DNA from: Alisma plantago-aquatica
Lineage: Eukaryota; Streptophyta; Magnoliopsida; Alismatales; Alismataceae
Direction of reading: 5' to 3'
NCBI GenBank assembly: GCA_963693085.1
Contig: OY856409.1
Span: forward strand, 302,140,058-302,204,057
DNA: 64,000 nt
Below are positions 30,236 through 42,403 of this stretch, piece after piece. The translations under genes and the position numbers were made by a program. Numbering within the stretch: position 1 is the first letter of the stretch; every line of letters starts with the position of its first letter. The notes under the pieces were generated by a model, which saw only the letters and a list, made by a program, of their open reading frames with translations, was not told where the DNA came from and searched no databases.

Positions 30236-31200
30236 TTTTTTATCCACGGGCCAGCCACAGTTGAATTTTGGAGTCCGGGAGAATTTTGATGGAAACCAAA
30301 ATGCGGGATTACTATTATGTTTAGAAATACTGAGATTAGCCTCGTTTCCGGAATCATTTAAACCAAACATAAACTTTCTGCAAATGGATGCCAAAATATA
30401 ATCCAATACAGCAAAATCCAGGAAACCAAACATGCCCAAAGTCGGCGAAACGATTTCGGACGATCTCTTCTGAAATACAATTGTGTTATAATAATTATAG
30501 TGAACTCCTCTGGTTATTTTCTCATATCAAAGGACCATTCTGTAATTTCAAAAAATTGTGTGAAAAATTGCAGAAGTAATCCAAAACGGGCCTTCTTATA
30601 TAGTATAGATATGCAAATCATTAAAAATTTATTAATTTTTAATGTGCAATATAAATAAATAAAAATGACAAAGACGTAAAGAATTATATCTGTCAAAAAT
30701 CATAATATTCTTAAATCATAATAACCTTAACAAGTGATTATAATACAGCCTTAGAAAAATATTTTTATTATTGTTCATTTATAATCTTAATAAAAATATT
30801 AAGATTAAAACCACATCACATTATTTTTATTTCACTTTGTGTGTACAAAGTATTGTAATAATATATGTATTTCATGTGCTTGTAAATATATGGTTTTGTT
30901 CATCATTGTTTAACACAATGTAGAATATTAATTTTTACATTAATTTTGTAGGGAATTTTTACTATATTATCTTGTATGGTTATCGTTAATTATCATTTTC
31001 ACATCATACTGGTTAAGCGTGAAGAACAATAATATATTAGGTAAATCACATTGTTTTCACATAGCGCGGTTTGTTTCTTTTTTATGATGTTTGTATTTTT
31101 TATTTTGTAAATTGTACTGATAGTGGTGGTTATACTGTAAAACAGTTTACATAGTGTGATCATAGTGTATAATATTTTTGAGTTGGCCGATATACAAAAC
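30236..31200. other. Loop of foldback unit 1, with a Helitron-like 5' end on the minus strand
   Basis: AT-rich spacer between the arms. On the minus strand, TCTATACTATATAAGAAGG begins at 30609 directly after an A, as Helitron 5' ends do in plants. The right half (about 30878-31184) is the loop segment also found at 24855-25165. Confidence 0.6.
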
Positions 31201-31525
31201 AAATTAAATCATATATTTTAACAATTCCAGAAAACCAAACATAAAATTTGTGCGAAATTTGGACAATTCAACATTTTATAAGCAAAATATGCCTTTTGCG
31301 TCGGTCGGTGTTAGGGTTCTGCCGCCAAAGTTACGGAAGCAGGAGGAGCGCAGCACTAATTACTTCATAGGCGCATAGGTGGGCCAGAAGATCCTCAACG
31401 TTAAGCGACATCAGCAGCCTTAGGGGCCGTTCGGGGCGGAGCATTGAGAATGCCAGTAATTTATATATAAACAGGCATCTAGATATGTTGAATAGAAACC
31501 ACACGACTTTTAATCCGATAGTTAC

Positions 31526-31733
31526 CTGCACACATTTCTTGCGTTTAAAATCATGTCATCTCTGGCGGAATTCACAATAAACGCCTCCGCTCCGGTTATT
31601 TGCCCGTTCGGTAAAGCGGCTGAGTTCATCGCTTCGCACTGCGTCATTTTGACGTGGTTGATTTGATCGCTCTTAGCCGCTGGAGTCACGTAGTAATTAG
31701 CATTTACGGAATGGTGTCCAGCGACAAATCCCA
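31526..31733 (-). pseudogene. Captured exon A, unit 1 right arm
   Basis: Same 208 bp, acceptor AG and donor GT kept, frame open (AGHHSVNANYYVTPAAKSDQ). Differences from the other copies include substitutions near the C-terminal end (SARDDMILNARN). Confidence 0.5.
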
Positions 31734-33587
31734 CTGGTGTTAGGATATGTCAGTGATTGACCTGCCCGTACTTATTTCTAGGTTGCCCGCGTCCGTAAGT
31801 CTCTGCCGGCCACTCACAACAGCTTTGTCAAACAAAGCCTGTATACAATTTGAAAGGTTACGGGTTGGTACCGGCAAGCTATTTACAGTATTAATAGCCG
31901 CAAGGTGCTGCGGTCAGTAGTTATCTAGACGGCCCCTTAAGGTCCCGTTTGGATGCTGCAATTCGTGGTGGTATTGTAATCTAGTATGGTATTTTAAGTA
32001 CCACAATCGCAATGTTGTCGTTTGGAAACACTAGGAAGTATTTACAGAATTCCGGTAGTCAGGCCTGCGGGATTTGTGCCGTTCAATCACGGCGCTCTTA
32101 CGGTATGTTTGCTTCATAGGATTCCTAGGATGGGACTTGAATTCTGCTACTATTCCCAATCCTACGTTTGTTTGCACAAAAACAACAGAAGGATAGTACC
32201 CTGACGGTAAAGAGAGTCCTGACAGAAACAGATTCAAAGTTCGGCCCTCCCCCTAGTACTGCTGGCGTGGTATAAACACCTCAGGCCCAATCGCTCTCCC
32301 GAGGGCTGGCCCTAGCTTTGGTTCTCCGTTTGCTACAACATCAGATTTTCTTGCCCTAGCTTCACCTTGGCTCAGCCCGCCCCTCCTTGTCAGCGGTGGG
32401 TCACGCTCATTCCCCTCCGTTTCAAAACTAAATCGATCGGAATAGTGTCGTTGATCACTTCAAATTTTATACTAAGGAAGTGTGCGTTCAGATGCTCATC
32501 AACCAGGTATGGTGTAGTGGTAAATTTTCGCTTTTTTACAGTACTCCAATTCGTTAAGTTTCAATTAATGACGGTATATGGGATTACACCTAGGCCCAGT
32601 TTGGCCGCTTGCATTGTAAATCCCGGTAATCTGGTAGTAGGCGTCATTATTTTTGTGGTGGAATGACGGATGAGATGTACACGGCATGTGGACATGACAG
32701 TGAATCTGCTGAGAAAAAAGATGAAACAGGGCAAGAGAACGGACAGGAGACGGACTTTGTCAATACCCCTCATTTCGGCGTGCCTGAAGAAGGCCACTAT
32801 TATCATAACGTTGATTACGGAACGGTAATTACGAGTTCCACCTATAACGTGATGGGCCTTCGATAACTATGTAAATTACCAGGATTTAAGAAATCTGCAG
32901 CCAAATTAGGCCTAAGAAACTTTTTAAAATTGCTGCATCCGCCACAATGATGCAAATTGGGTCTAGAGAAAGTTTCAATATTACGGCTCTTTGCAAAGCT
33001 ATGCGTTATCTAAATCAAAATTCATAAGGTAACTTTTTGTTAGAAAAAAGCCATCAATTTACATATCAAGTGGAGTATTAAACAATGATTGATGGCTTGT
33101 ACACAGCAAGTTGGGCGTAAGCTTTTAATTTGACGTTGTTAAATGATTTGTGGTTATTGACATCCAGATTTAATTGCGCCAGATAAAGCTGGGATTATTC
33201 ATGATAAAGAAGTATATCAAGAAGGAGACGGAGTGCCAATAACACGCGTGAACTAACAACGAAAGCAAGGATAGAAATCCTTTCCAATTGTACATCCAAA
33301 CGTAGGATGGAAAACTTAAGCTCCTATCCTCACGTGTACCATCCTAGCTATTTTAATGATGTATCACATCATAATCCTTTCCTTTAAACCAAACATGCAC
33401 TTAAAGTTCGCCATATTCAGCATGATTTTGGAATGTCGAAGGCCACAGACGCGAGTATTTAGGCCCTAACCTCCCCGATACCCGCGACACCTATCACCGC
33501 CTGCCTCATCTGATCCATCTCCCCCTACCGTCTCCTCCTTCTTCGCCTCTCTTCCTTCACCCACCGGCCTTCTTCCTTCTCCGTCGG

Positions 33588-33699
33588 TCTTTGGGGTGTT
33601 CGTGCTCGATACGATTTGGGATCCCAGAGATGATGGCACTTGGTGGCTCGTCGGTGATCTGCCCTGCTCCTGGACCGCGGCCAACTTCCCGTTGAGCAA
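33588..33699 (+). pseudogene. Coding-like segment D, unit 1 right arm
   Basis: One frame reads FGVFVL, DDGTWWL and NFPLS before a GT donor. Matching segments are at 27788-27677, 45300-45189 and 49277-49388. Only 49277-49388 has AG before it; the others have GG, so the left border was probably not an acceptor originally and the reading may extend upstream. Source unknown. Confidence 0.3.
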
Positions 33700-35045
33700 G
33701 TATTTTCTGTCATGCTTCTCACCTTCTTAGCCTACGTCAACACAGAATCATCAAGAGCATGCCAGACCCGCTGACCAAGCTCGGAGGGGGCTCACCTCCT
33801 TTACCAACGACCAACTTGCTCAATCACTCCGTCAGTTTCGAGTCAACAACTGGATCGCTCCAGCCGTAAATGCCCTGAAGAGGGTCCGCAAAGGCAGTGG
33901 AGGATGGGCTATGCTTTGCTGGTTCTGACGGTCGGGGTGGTTGGGATGGGTGTATTGGCGATGTTTTTTCATAATTTCTTTTATCCAAACGAAGTAATGA
34001 AAAACTGCTACTTTGTTAATCGGGCAGTTGGAATCTCGTAATTCATTAACAACTGTAGTAGTTAAAAAGGGCTCACCCAAACGACCATCTGGTAGGCAAC
34101 TCTCTAATCTTCTCATGATCGTTTTCAGTCCGCTAGCCCTCTAGGTTCTAGCGGCTACGTTTTTGCGGCGCCTAGAGTAAAGTCTGCAAGACACCTCCCT
34201 TGAGAGTCACAGCCCGAGTCCTAGCATAGAATAGGAACAACTTTTGTGTTGCCCACCGTGTTGCTGCTAATGGAACCTTCTTCCAAGGCCACCGTTGTTT
34301 CCGCTATTTCTGATTGATCACTCATTTCCACTAAATCTTTAAATTTTGCATCTAACTGTCGATTTCATAGATTTTCTGTAGCAAGTTCTTTTTCTGTCTT
34401 GCGATTCTATGGCTTTTATGTGTGGCGTTGCTGTTTATCAATACATATGTTGGGATTTTTTAGTGTTGTGCCCGAACAGGTCTTTGTAGTGGTAAATTCT
34501 ATAGATCTAATTATTATATATTTACTTTTACACGTGCATCATGTAAGATGCGTTCTTATTATCTTATTCGCAATTAGCTTGATATCTCTGTTAGAGTTCA
34601 TGGATAGAACTTTATGACATCTAAAATAAGGCCTATTTCTATGTGTGCTTAGTCTGTTGAAAGTTATATTTTGGTTGTCGGTATCCTGTATGTGATGAAT
34701 TTGTTGTATTTTAATTGCCACTTCTATTCTTATTGAATAGTTAGTACTCGATGCATACTTGAGTATGTATCTGGCATAATCTTCATGAACCCCATTCAAT
34801 GCTGACTAAGAATTTTAGTTTTTCATTCAACATTTAGATAATTGGAAGTTCCATCTTCTATGCATAAAAGAAATCTTGGTCTTTTCAGAAATGTTTTGGG
34901 GCCATTAGGTGCAAGTCACAGCACCACCACAACCCCAAGCACCACCATCAACCCACAGCACCACCACAACCCCAAGCACCACCATCAACCCACAGCAACA
35001 CCACAACACCACCAGCCACCATCATTCAACACCAAATACAACAAC

Positions 35046-35433
35046 AAGACCTAATGACCCATGCTCGTGCTCCATACATCCTCCATACCAACACCCCCAC
35101 CTCCAAACAAGCAGCCACCATCCATCAACAACAGCCCACGCATTCAGCCACCACCACCACCTGACCATCAGCACTCCCAACCACCAGCCAACAACACCTG
35201 CACTCCCACCCATCGGTCACCATCACCGGCCAACAACACCAAGCACGGCAACAAGTTGCTGCTTCCACCACCTGTACATAATGAGACAGTACTAGAACCA
35301 AGTACAAAAAAGAAAAGATCAATCAGCCATACCTAGATGCATTTAGCCGCAATTGTTGTGCATCTTCATTGAAAGCACCTACAGTTCAAAAAAAGATGTG
35401 GGAGCAGATCAGTAATAATACTATAGTTGAAGA
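35046..35433. repeat. Direct repeat flanking foldback unit 1, right copy
   Basis: Partner of 24449-24837, a few percent diverged, same orientation. Its right side runs on into host-gene intron sequence and the next upstream exon, so this copy is the one still joined to the gene. Confidence 0.9.
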
Positions 35434-36700
35434 TACCATTAAATCAAGATATAGTAAAAATCTACACGATTCATACCTAGATTAACATGAGAATCATCTC
35501 TTTCTATCTCTCCATTGGCAATTAGCAATTAGCAATTAGCAAGTACCAAGTGACCTCAATTAGAACATATTAGACACATTAAACACTATAATATATTAAG
35601 AAGTGCAAGTCAAATATACCTAGAATAGGATATTGAACAGGAGATTGAAGAGCCCCACTAGTAGAGTTCAAAGAGGCTGCAAACATTAACAATTAACGGT
35701 CAAACAAAATTAACAAGATGATGTCGATGTCTTAAGATGAAAGGTGTGCATAAACATAGAGTGCTAAAGGTGTGTCGCATAGGACTAGAGGTGCCAATAA
35801 AAACAGACTCAGATTATAAACCCATCCAGAGCCAGCAGGAGTTGTTCCCCTCATCTTCTTTCTTTTACAGGGGAAAAAGGAAACACCCAGCATGTGCACC
35901 TGACTCCATGGCCCAAAATCCATGACCGAGTTGCAAGAACAGACAGAACAGCTCAAATTCTTTCAAGTGAGCAAACATCAAATGAGATGGAAGCCAAGGA
36001 TAAGAGTGGAACAAATAATATACATAACCCATCAGGGGAGAAACCAAACAACTAAACAAACATATACAAAATTCAACCCACAAAAAAATTAATTAACTAA
36101 TAGATTGTTCATTAATTTTTCATAGCTATCTAAAACCGAGCCCTGAGATCAACACCCCAGTAATATAGTGTGTGATGTGAAGTACGCCCATGCTACCATT
36201 CACAGATGAGGTATTAATAAGGCCAGGTTTACCGCAATGTTTGCTGAATTCGGTATAGAAGGGTTAGAAGAAATTAAAACATTATATATAACCAATCTGA
36301 ACAATGGACCGAATAACAACAACAAGCATACACAACTTTAAACAAAAATCATCTTATAATTAATTTGTTCATTCGTTTTCACAGCCATTGAACACGGGAC
36401 CTTGAAACCAACAATGGAATAAGAAGAATATATAATGAATTTCATATACAAAACCCAAAAAGGACATTCAAAGGTTTAAAAAACACACCCCACACAATGA
36501 CAACAAAAAATCTACAAAAACAAAAACAAAAACAATTTTTCCTCACAATACACAGCCAGATAAACATCTCCTAATCCCATAACAATCTGCCTTTTGGATG
36601 TACCGTTTGGGTTTGTGTATGTAGCCAGCATGCTACTAGCACCAGTATCTTCAAAGTCGGCCGAAGAGGATTATGGGTGGTGAGGTGATGGGCCGTGTGA
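35333..36700 (-). pseudogene. Three consecutive exons of an unidentified host gene
   Basis: The minus strand shows join(36700-36604, 35676-35620, 35378-35333). Exon a has acceptor TTCTCGCTTCAG and reads SSADFEDTGASSMLATYTNP. Exon b has acceptor ATGTTTGCAG and reads SLNSTSGALQSPVQYPIL. Exon c has a T-rich acceptor and reads AFNEDAQQLRLNAS. All donors are GT and the phases (1, then 1, then 2) join without a shift. A TAA at 36671-36673 lies in frame in exon a, so the gene may be dead, or exon a starts later than I placed it. I do not recognise the Ser/Asn/Gln-rich protein. Probably the same gene as the 42404-42619 exons, but that link is inference. Confidence 0.42.
35434..35619. other. Intron with short CAATTAG repeats
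   Basis: Intron between exons b and c above. It contains CAATTAG repeated in tandem around 35518-35540. Nothing else recognised. Confidence 0.4.
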
Positions 36701-37119
36701 CTGAAGCGAGAAACAGGATGATGGTGATTGCAGGCGACATTAGCAATTCACAGCAGGGGAAGGCTTAGGATTACTGTACATGGATTGGAAGGGTTGCAGA
36801 TGGGAACAAAGAATGTTGCTAGGTGGTTGATCGGCCTCTATTAGGATAGAACATAGAAAAACTCAAGTGTGGAGTCTGGACAAACAAGACCATCACATCA
36901 CATCTTGTCTTGTAGTTGAAGTAACTACTCATGGAAAATTGGGCGATAGATAGCCTTGAGTTTCTCTTGTAGTTGAAGTAACTACACAGGTCTGGGTATG
37001 GGGTGTTACTGGAGAGATTTGGTTGGTTACTGGAAAGGGAAAGGAGGGGGAAGGAGGTGGGAGTTGGACAAAATTAGGGGGAAGGAGGAAGACGAAGAGG
37101 ATGTGTTGTCGGAGGAGAT
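35677..37119. other. Host-gene intron sequence, no element recognised
   Basis: Apart from exon a (36604-36700) this is AT-rich non-coding sequence. TTGTAGTTGAAGTAACTAC occurs twice, near 36910 and 36968, a small local duplication. It ends with GAGAT, the target duplication of the gypsy insertion. Confidence 0.4.
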
Positions 37120-37500
37120 TGATACAAGCCTAATCCAGCTGGCGAAGGACCCCACTGACACAGCCACTACTGCTCGGCCAGCCTGCACCACCACCAGGAG
37201 CAACGCCGGGAATCACGCCGACTGAGTTGTAGCCGTTGGGCAGTAAAAGCAATGGTTGCCTTATGATCCCCAGGCCTGCGTGCCATTCTTATCCGTTGTA
37301 CGAGTGTGACCAATATAGAGGGCACTCTGTCTTTATATAGTCGAATCAATAGAGAAAACGGCATGATTTTGATTGCCACTCAGAGCATCTGAGAACCTTC
37401 CTTGCCTCGGCAAGACCCGGTGACCCCGGGAGCCCCCTCAAGACGGCGCGCCGCCGCAAACCCACCCGTCCACGCTCACCTTCCCCTCCGGTAGCTATCA
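37120..37500 (+). repeat. Gypsy 5' LTR (381 bp)
   Basis: Begins TGATACAAGCC and ends GTAGCTATCA, with TGATA/TATCA inverted ends. A TATA box lies in CTTTATATAG at 37331-37340. It differs from the 3' LTR by six substitutions and one base of length by my count. Confidence 0.95.
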
Positions 37501-37503
37501 ACT

Positions 37504-37515
37504 TGGTACCAGAGC
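37504..37515 (+). other. Gypsy primer-binding site
   Basis: TGGTACCAGAGC starts three bases after the LTR. It matches the initiator tRNA-Met site with one mismatch (C for T at the sixth base). Confidence 0.85.
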
Positions 37516-37562
37516 TCGGTCATCCACCTCCGCTTCCCACCCTCCCACCCTTGTCTGTTACA

Positions 37563-38837
37563 ATGGCTAGCAGCAACACCATGGAAGGCATCCTCGCCGG
37601 GATGCAGGAAATCCTCGGCAAACAAGCCAAGATCATCGAGGCACATGAAACCCAGTTCGAACTCATCCACAAAAGCCTCAGAGATCTCAGCGTCAAGATC
37701 GACAAGCAGAAGGACAAGTCTAGAGAACCGTCCCCAGAACGCCGTCGCGGTGAAGACGACTACGGCAAACGCTGGAAACTCAACTTTCCGGTGTACGACG
37801 GACGGGTGGCTCCAAATCTCTGGCTCCAGAAATGTGAATACCACTTCGACATAGGCAACATCAAGTCGGACGCAGCTAAACTCCGCCTCGTTGCACTTCA
37901 TCTCGACGACGCAGCCCTGGATTGGTTCGCTTCATACAAGAAATCCATGCTCGAACCATCATGGGACAATTTCTGCGAGGACCTCATGCTCCGCTTCGGC
38001 AAGTCTACATCGTCCAACCCGCGTGGGGAACTCTCCAAAATACGGCAAACATGCACCGTCGAGGAATTCGAAGTCGAATTTCAACGCCTTACGAACCGAT
38101 GCCCAGGGGTAAGGGCCACACAGCTATCGGCCTACTTCTTCAGCGGCGTCAAGGAGGAAATCAAGGCTGAACTCGACGTTCGTGGCATCGAGTCATCAAT
38201 GGACAGGCACCTCATAGGGAGACGAGCAAAACGCATCGAAGACATATTCGAGATGAACCGTAAATCGAGATACGGGGGCACCTACCTGGCACCTAACCAC
38301 AACACGGCCAAGCCGACACGAACCATGGCGCCGGTCCAACGCTTGTCCAAGGAGGAGGTCGCCGACCGCCGCGCCAAGGGCCTCTGCTTCAGGTGCCCTG
38401 AAAAATCCGTCCCAGGCCATCGCTGCACCAATCCAATCCTCTTCCTATGCGACACAGGGGATGAAGACAATGATTACTGGCCAGGATGCTCCCTCGACTC
38501 ACCACCAGCAACCCCCACACCACATCCACCAGAGGAACCCCCAGAGGACACCCCAACAATATCCACCATGGCGCTGACAGGATCCACAGGCAACAAAACC
38601 ATCAAGCTTTGGGGACAGGTCGTCAGCGTACAGATCCTCATACTCCTTGACTCAGAAAGTTCGAGGAATTTCATCGATCCAAAAATTCTGCCGCCCCACG
38701 CCTTAGCAACAGCCAGTGCCACATCTGGACCAGTCCGAGTTGCCGGCGAAGGAACCCTCCAGTATTCAGGCAAAGTCAGCCAGATCCCGCTTATTCTCCA
38801 GGCATATTCAGGGGTAGCGGATTTCCTCTTCCGATAG
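37563..38837 (+). pseudogene. Gypsy gag and first part of protease
   Basis: ATG 37563 opens MASSNTMEGI. The in-frame reading extends further upstream only into the leader, so this ATG is the likely start. Residues about 80-260 carry the retrotrans_gag capsid fold (LWLQKCEYHF, ALDWFASYKK, VEEFEVEFQRL). A zinc knuckle CFRCPEKSVPGHRC follows (from 38385). The protease active site has Glu at 38655-38657 where Gly normally follows Asp-Ser. The frame ends at TAG 38835-38837. The protease continues in another frame (PIGAYDAVLGVEWL), so a single-base indel near 38815 splits gag-PR from the rest. Since the break is inside the protease domain, it is damage rather than programmed frameshifting. Confidence 0.9.
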
Positions 38838-41800
38838 GCGCGTACGACGCGGTACTAGGAGTCGAATGGCTCGAACTCCATGATCTGTCGACTTGGTCAT
38901 TTAAAAACAATACGGTGTCCTTCCCTGAGGCGTCACCACCATTCTCCCTCTCCCGCATACCTTCATCCAAAGTAGACATCGTATCCAACGAGGCTTCAGT
39001 GCACTTGTTGCGCGATGCCCGTGATGTCCTCTTCCTCATGTCCCCAGAACCACCGGATACCAACCAGTCAGCCCCACCACCAGAAATACAACTCCTCCTA
39101 TCAAGGTTCGCCAACGTGTTCGCGAAACCTCGTCAGCTTCCACCTTCGAGAACGCATGACCACCGCATCCCCCTCATAGATGAATCACAAACAGTGGTGG
39201 GAGCACGTTACAGATACCCCCACTTCCACAAACTCGAGCTAGAACGGCAGGTTCAAGACCTGCTAGATCAAGGCTTAATCCAACCAAGCTGCAGCCCCTT
39301 CTCATCACCGGCCTTGCTAGTCAAAAAATCAGATGGCAGCTGGCGCCTCTGCGTCGACTACCGCGCACTCAACTCCAACACTGTCAAGGACAGGTTCCCG
39401 ATTCCAACAATTGACGAACTCCTTGACGAATTGCACGGTGCTACCATCTTTTCCAAGTTAGACCTCCGCTCCGACTATCACCAGATCCTCGTCTACCTGC
39501 CTGATAGGCACAAAACAGCATTCTCCACCCACTCCGGCCACTACGAATATCTAGTCATGCCCTTCGGCCTCTCCAATGCCCCCTCCACCTTCCAAAACCT
39601 CATGAACGACCTCTTCAGACCATTACTGAGGAAATTTGTCCTCGTTTTCTTTGACGATATTTTGGTTTACAGTAATTGCAGGTCAGTGCACCTACAACAC
39701 CTCCAGCAGGTCCTACAGATCCTGCAGACGGCGACACTTCACGCCAAACCATCCAAATGCCACTATGCAGTACCGGAGATCGCCTACTTGGGGCACATTG
39801 CATTAGCAAAGGGAGTCCACGCCGATCCAAACAAACTGGCGGTCGTGCAACAGTGGCCACAACCGAAGACCCCACGCGCACTACGCGGCTTCCTCGGCCT
39901 CGTCGGATACTACAGAAAGTTCATCCGAGGATACGCGCTCCTAACAGCCCCACTCACGGCACTCCTAAAGAAAGACGCCTTCACCTGGTCTCCAGAGGCA
40001 TCAACAGCGTTCGAGGCTACAAAGGCGGCTCTCAGCCAGCCACCAGTGCTCGCCTTGCCCAACTACTCCAAGCCCTTCGTCATCGAATGTGACGCTTCTG
40101 GGAGAGAAATGGGAGTCGTCCTAATGCAACAGGATCACCCAATCGCATTCTTTAGCGCCATGTTTTCACCCACTCAAGCAGCTACCTCCACTTATGAAAA
40201 GGAACTCATCGCGCTAACAGCGGCTGTGGGCAAATGGCGACAATATCTCATCGGAACTCCATTCACGATAAGGACGGATCACCACAGCTTAAAGTTCCTC
40301 CTGGAGCAATGAATTCATACACCATCTCAGCAACGTTGGCTGGTGAAGCTGTTGGGATTCGACTTCACGGTGGAATTCAAATCAGGCACGGCAAACCGAG
40401 CAGCAGACGCCTTGTCACGAAGGAGTGAAGATGAGCACCTGCTTCCAATCACGGCGGTCACACCCGATTGGATTCCGGTCATCAAACAGGAGGCATCATC
40501 ACTGGCAGACATCAAACACCTGCACAAGGAACTCGAGGCAGGCCGCCTCAACCCAGCATTTTACAAGGAGGACGACGGAATTTTGTTTTACAAAGGTCGC
40601 ATATACATCAGTAAGGACTCCAGCCTACTCCCAGGCATCCTCCACAACCCCCACAATAGTCCGATCGGGGGACACGCCGGATATGACAAGACATACCAAC
40701 ACATACGACGAGATTTCTACTGGTCTGGAATGTGAGCCACTATCCGCAAATACATCCGCAACTGCGACTTATGCCAACGCCAAAAAATTGACAACACAGC
40801 CCCAGCAGGCCTCCTACAACCATTGCCCATACCGGAGAGAATTTGGGAAGATCTGTCAATGGACTTCATAGACGGCTTGCCACCAGTGAAGGGTACGTCG
40901 GTGATATTCGAGGTAGTCGATCGCCTATCCAAATACGCACATTTCACGGCCCTGCGTCATCCCTACACAGCAACGACGGTCGCCGACATATTCATCGGCA
41001 ATGTCATCAAGCTCCACGGCGTCCCTAAAACCATAGTCTGCGACAGGGACCCAACTTTCCAATCTGCGTTCTTCAAAGACCTATTCAGGAAATTGGGAAC
41101 GAAGCTCACCTTCTCCACGGCCTATCACCCGCAAACGGACGGCCAAACGGAAGTCGTTAACCGCGGCCTCAAAACTTACCTACGGTGCTACTGCTCGGAG
41201 TGCCCCAAAGAATGGCCACAATGGCTGTCGTGGGCAGAATACAGCTACAACACCAATTGGTACTCATCCACGCACGCCTCACCATTCGAAATCGTCTATG
41301 GTCGACCGCCGCCATCGCTGCTCCAGTATGTGTGGGGCACCTCTCGCCTACAGGCTGTGGACGACTTACTGCGAGCACTCGCAATCCAACTGGCCCAACT
41401 GAAAGACCACCTCCGCCACGCCCAACAGTGGATGAAGCGGCAAGCGAACCGCCACCGCAGGGAACAAGACTATGAGGTGGGCGACTGGGTATTCCTCAGA
41501 CTCAAACCTCACCGTCAAACCTCAGTAGCAGCTCGATCAAACAACAAACTGGCACCTCGCTTCTTCGGGCCATTTCAGATTATGCAGAAGATAGGACCTG
41601 TAGCTTACAAACTACAGCTGCCGGACCACTCAAAAATTCATCTGGTCTTTCATGTCAGCCTCCTTAAGAAACACATAGGTGACACACCGGCGGCAGGCCC
41701 ACAATCCCTTCCGGCTTACTGGCCGATCACTCCAGCCGCCGATCGGTTCCCTGATACCATCCTTCAACGCCGTATGGTCAAGAAGGGCAACCACGCGGAA

Positions 41801-42037
41801 GCTGAAGTCCTAGTGTCATGGATCAACCAACCGGAATCCGACGCGTCCTGGATGTCATACGCAGAGCTCCGCCGCACCTTCCCGACATGGACTGACCACG
41901 AGGACGTGGCAGGCTTCCACACGGGGGGAGTTGATACAAGCCTAATCCAGCTGGCGAAAGACCCCACTGACACAGCCACTACTGCTCGGCCAGCCTGCGC
42001 CACCACCAGCAGCAACGCCGGGAATCACGCCGACTGA
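38816..42037 (+). pseudogene. Gypsy pol: end of protease, RT, RNase H, integrase, chromodomain
   Basis: All in one frame. RT: LLVKKSDGSWRLCVDYRALN, then MPFGLSNAPSTFQ and catalytic FFDD at 39647-39658. RNase H: ECDASGREMG to RTDHHSLKFL. TGA at 40310-40312 falls where Arg is usual. Integrase zinc finger (HNSPIGGHAG to CDLC) is broken by TGA 40733-40735, again at a usual Arg. The catalytic D-D-E core follows (MDFIDG, CDRDP, HPQTDGQTEVVNRG). The GPF/Y module (FFGPFQIMQKIGPVAYKLQL) and a chromodomain (RRMVKKGN to MSYAELRRTFP, about 41760-41880) come last. RT has Asp in LRSDYHQ where Gly is usual. The frame runs 35 codons into the 3' LTR and stops at 42035-42037. Both stops look like CGA to TGA changes, as from methylated CpG. 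Confidence 0.92.
41921..41931 (+). other. Gypsy polypurine tract
   Basis: ACGGGGGGAGT lies directly before the 3' LTR start at 41932 and overlaps the end of the chromodomain-containing frame. Confidence 0.85.
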
Positions 42038-42311
42038 GTTGTAGCCGTTGGGCAGTAAAGCAATGGTTGCCTTATGATCCCCAGGCCTGCGTGCCATTCT
42101 TATACGTTGTACGAGTGTGACCAATATAGAGGGCACTCTGTCTTTATATAGTCGAATCAATAGAGAAAACTGCATGATTTTGATTGCCACTCAGAGCATC
42201 TGAGAACCTTCCTTGCCTCGGCAAGACCCGGTGACCCCGGGTGCCCCCTCAAGACGGCGCGCCGCCGCAAACCCACCCGTCCACGCTCACCTTCCCCTCC
42301 GGTAGCTATCA
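41932..42311 (+). repeat. Gypsy 3' LTR (380 bp)
   Basis: Partner of 37120-37500, about 98% identical by eye. TATA box at 42143-42151. Confidence 0.95.
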
Positions 42312-42403
42312 GAGATGATAGTGGAGAAGTTGGGGTCTGACCTAGACATCACGAACACAAACCCCAAGCATAAGCCCACCCCACCGCCCCGCCTAGACAT
42401 CAC

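Larger units (their letters stand above)
25741..34917. mobile_element. Giant foldback unit 1 (arms 25741-30235 and 31201-34917)
   Basis: The two arms are reverse complements over more than 3.7 kb. The 86-codon ORF block at 26576-26836 pairs with 34799-34539, the 67-codon block at 28662-28459 with 32663-32866, and the 208-bp exon at 29724-29931 with 31733-31526. The centre lies near 30,700, with a loop of about 965 bp. The left arm lacks the outermost Helitron 3' end kept in unit 2. The right arm stops at 34917 against the CAC-rich tract. In the right arm a deletion removes the 3' half of the captured 149-bp exon near 32,426. Confidence 0.88.
37120..42311 (+). mobile_element. Complete Ty3/gypsy chromovirus retrotransposon, Reina-like
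   Basis: A 5,192-bp element with two LTRs, primer-binding site, gag, protease, RT, RNase H, integrase, chromodomain and polypurine tract in gypsy order. GAGAT at 37115-37119 and 42312-42316 is a perfect 5-bp target duplication, so insertion borders are exact. Small size, short LTRs and an integrase C-terminal chromodomain suggest the Reina lineage (inference). It lies in an intron of the minus-strand host gene. The coding frame has one shift and two nonsense codons, so it is not autonomous as it stands. Confidence 0.95.

Noticed and set aside
35737..35956. Possible plus-strand exon after TTCTTTCTTTTACAG near 35870
   Set aside because: The reading ends within about 50 bp, has no donor or partner exon, and runs antisense to the better supported exons.
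39615..41475. Several 70-148-codon ORFs in other frames and on the minus strand of the gypsy pol
   Set aside because: Shadow frames of a GC-richer coding region. The true frame carries RT, RNase H and integrase motifs.
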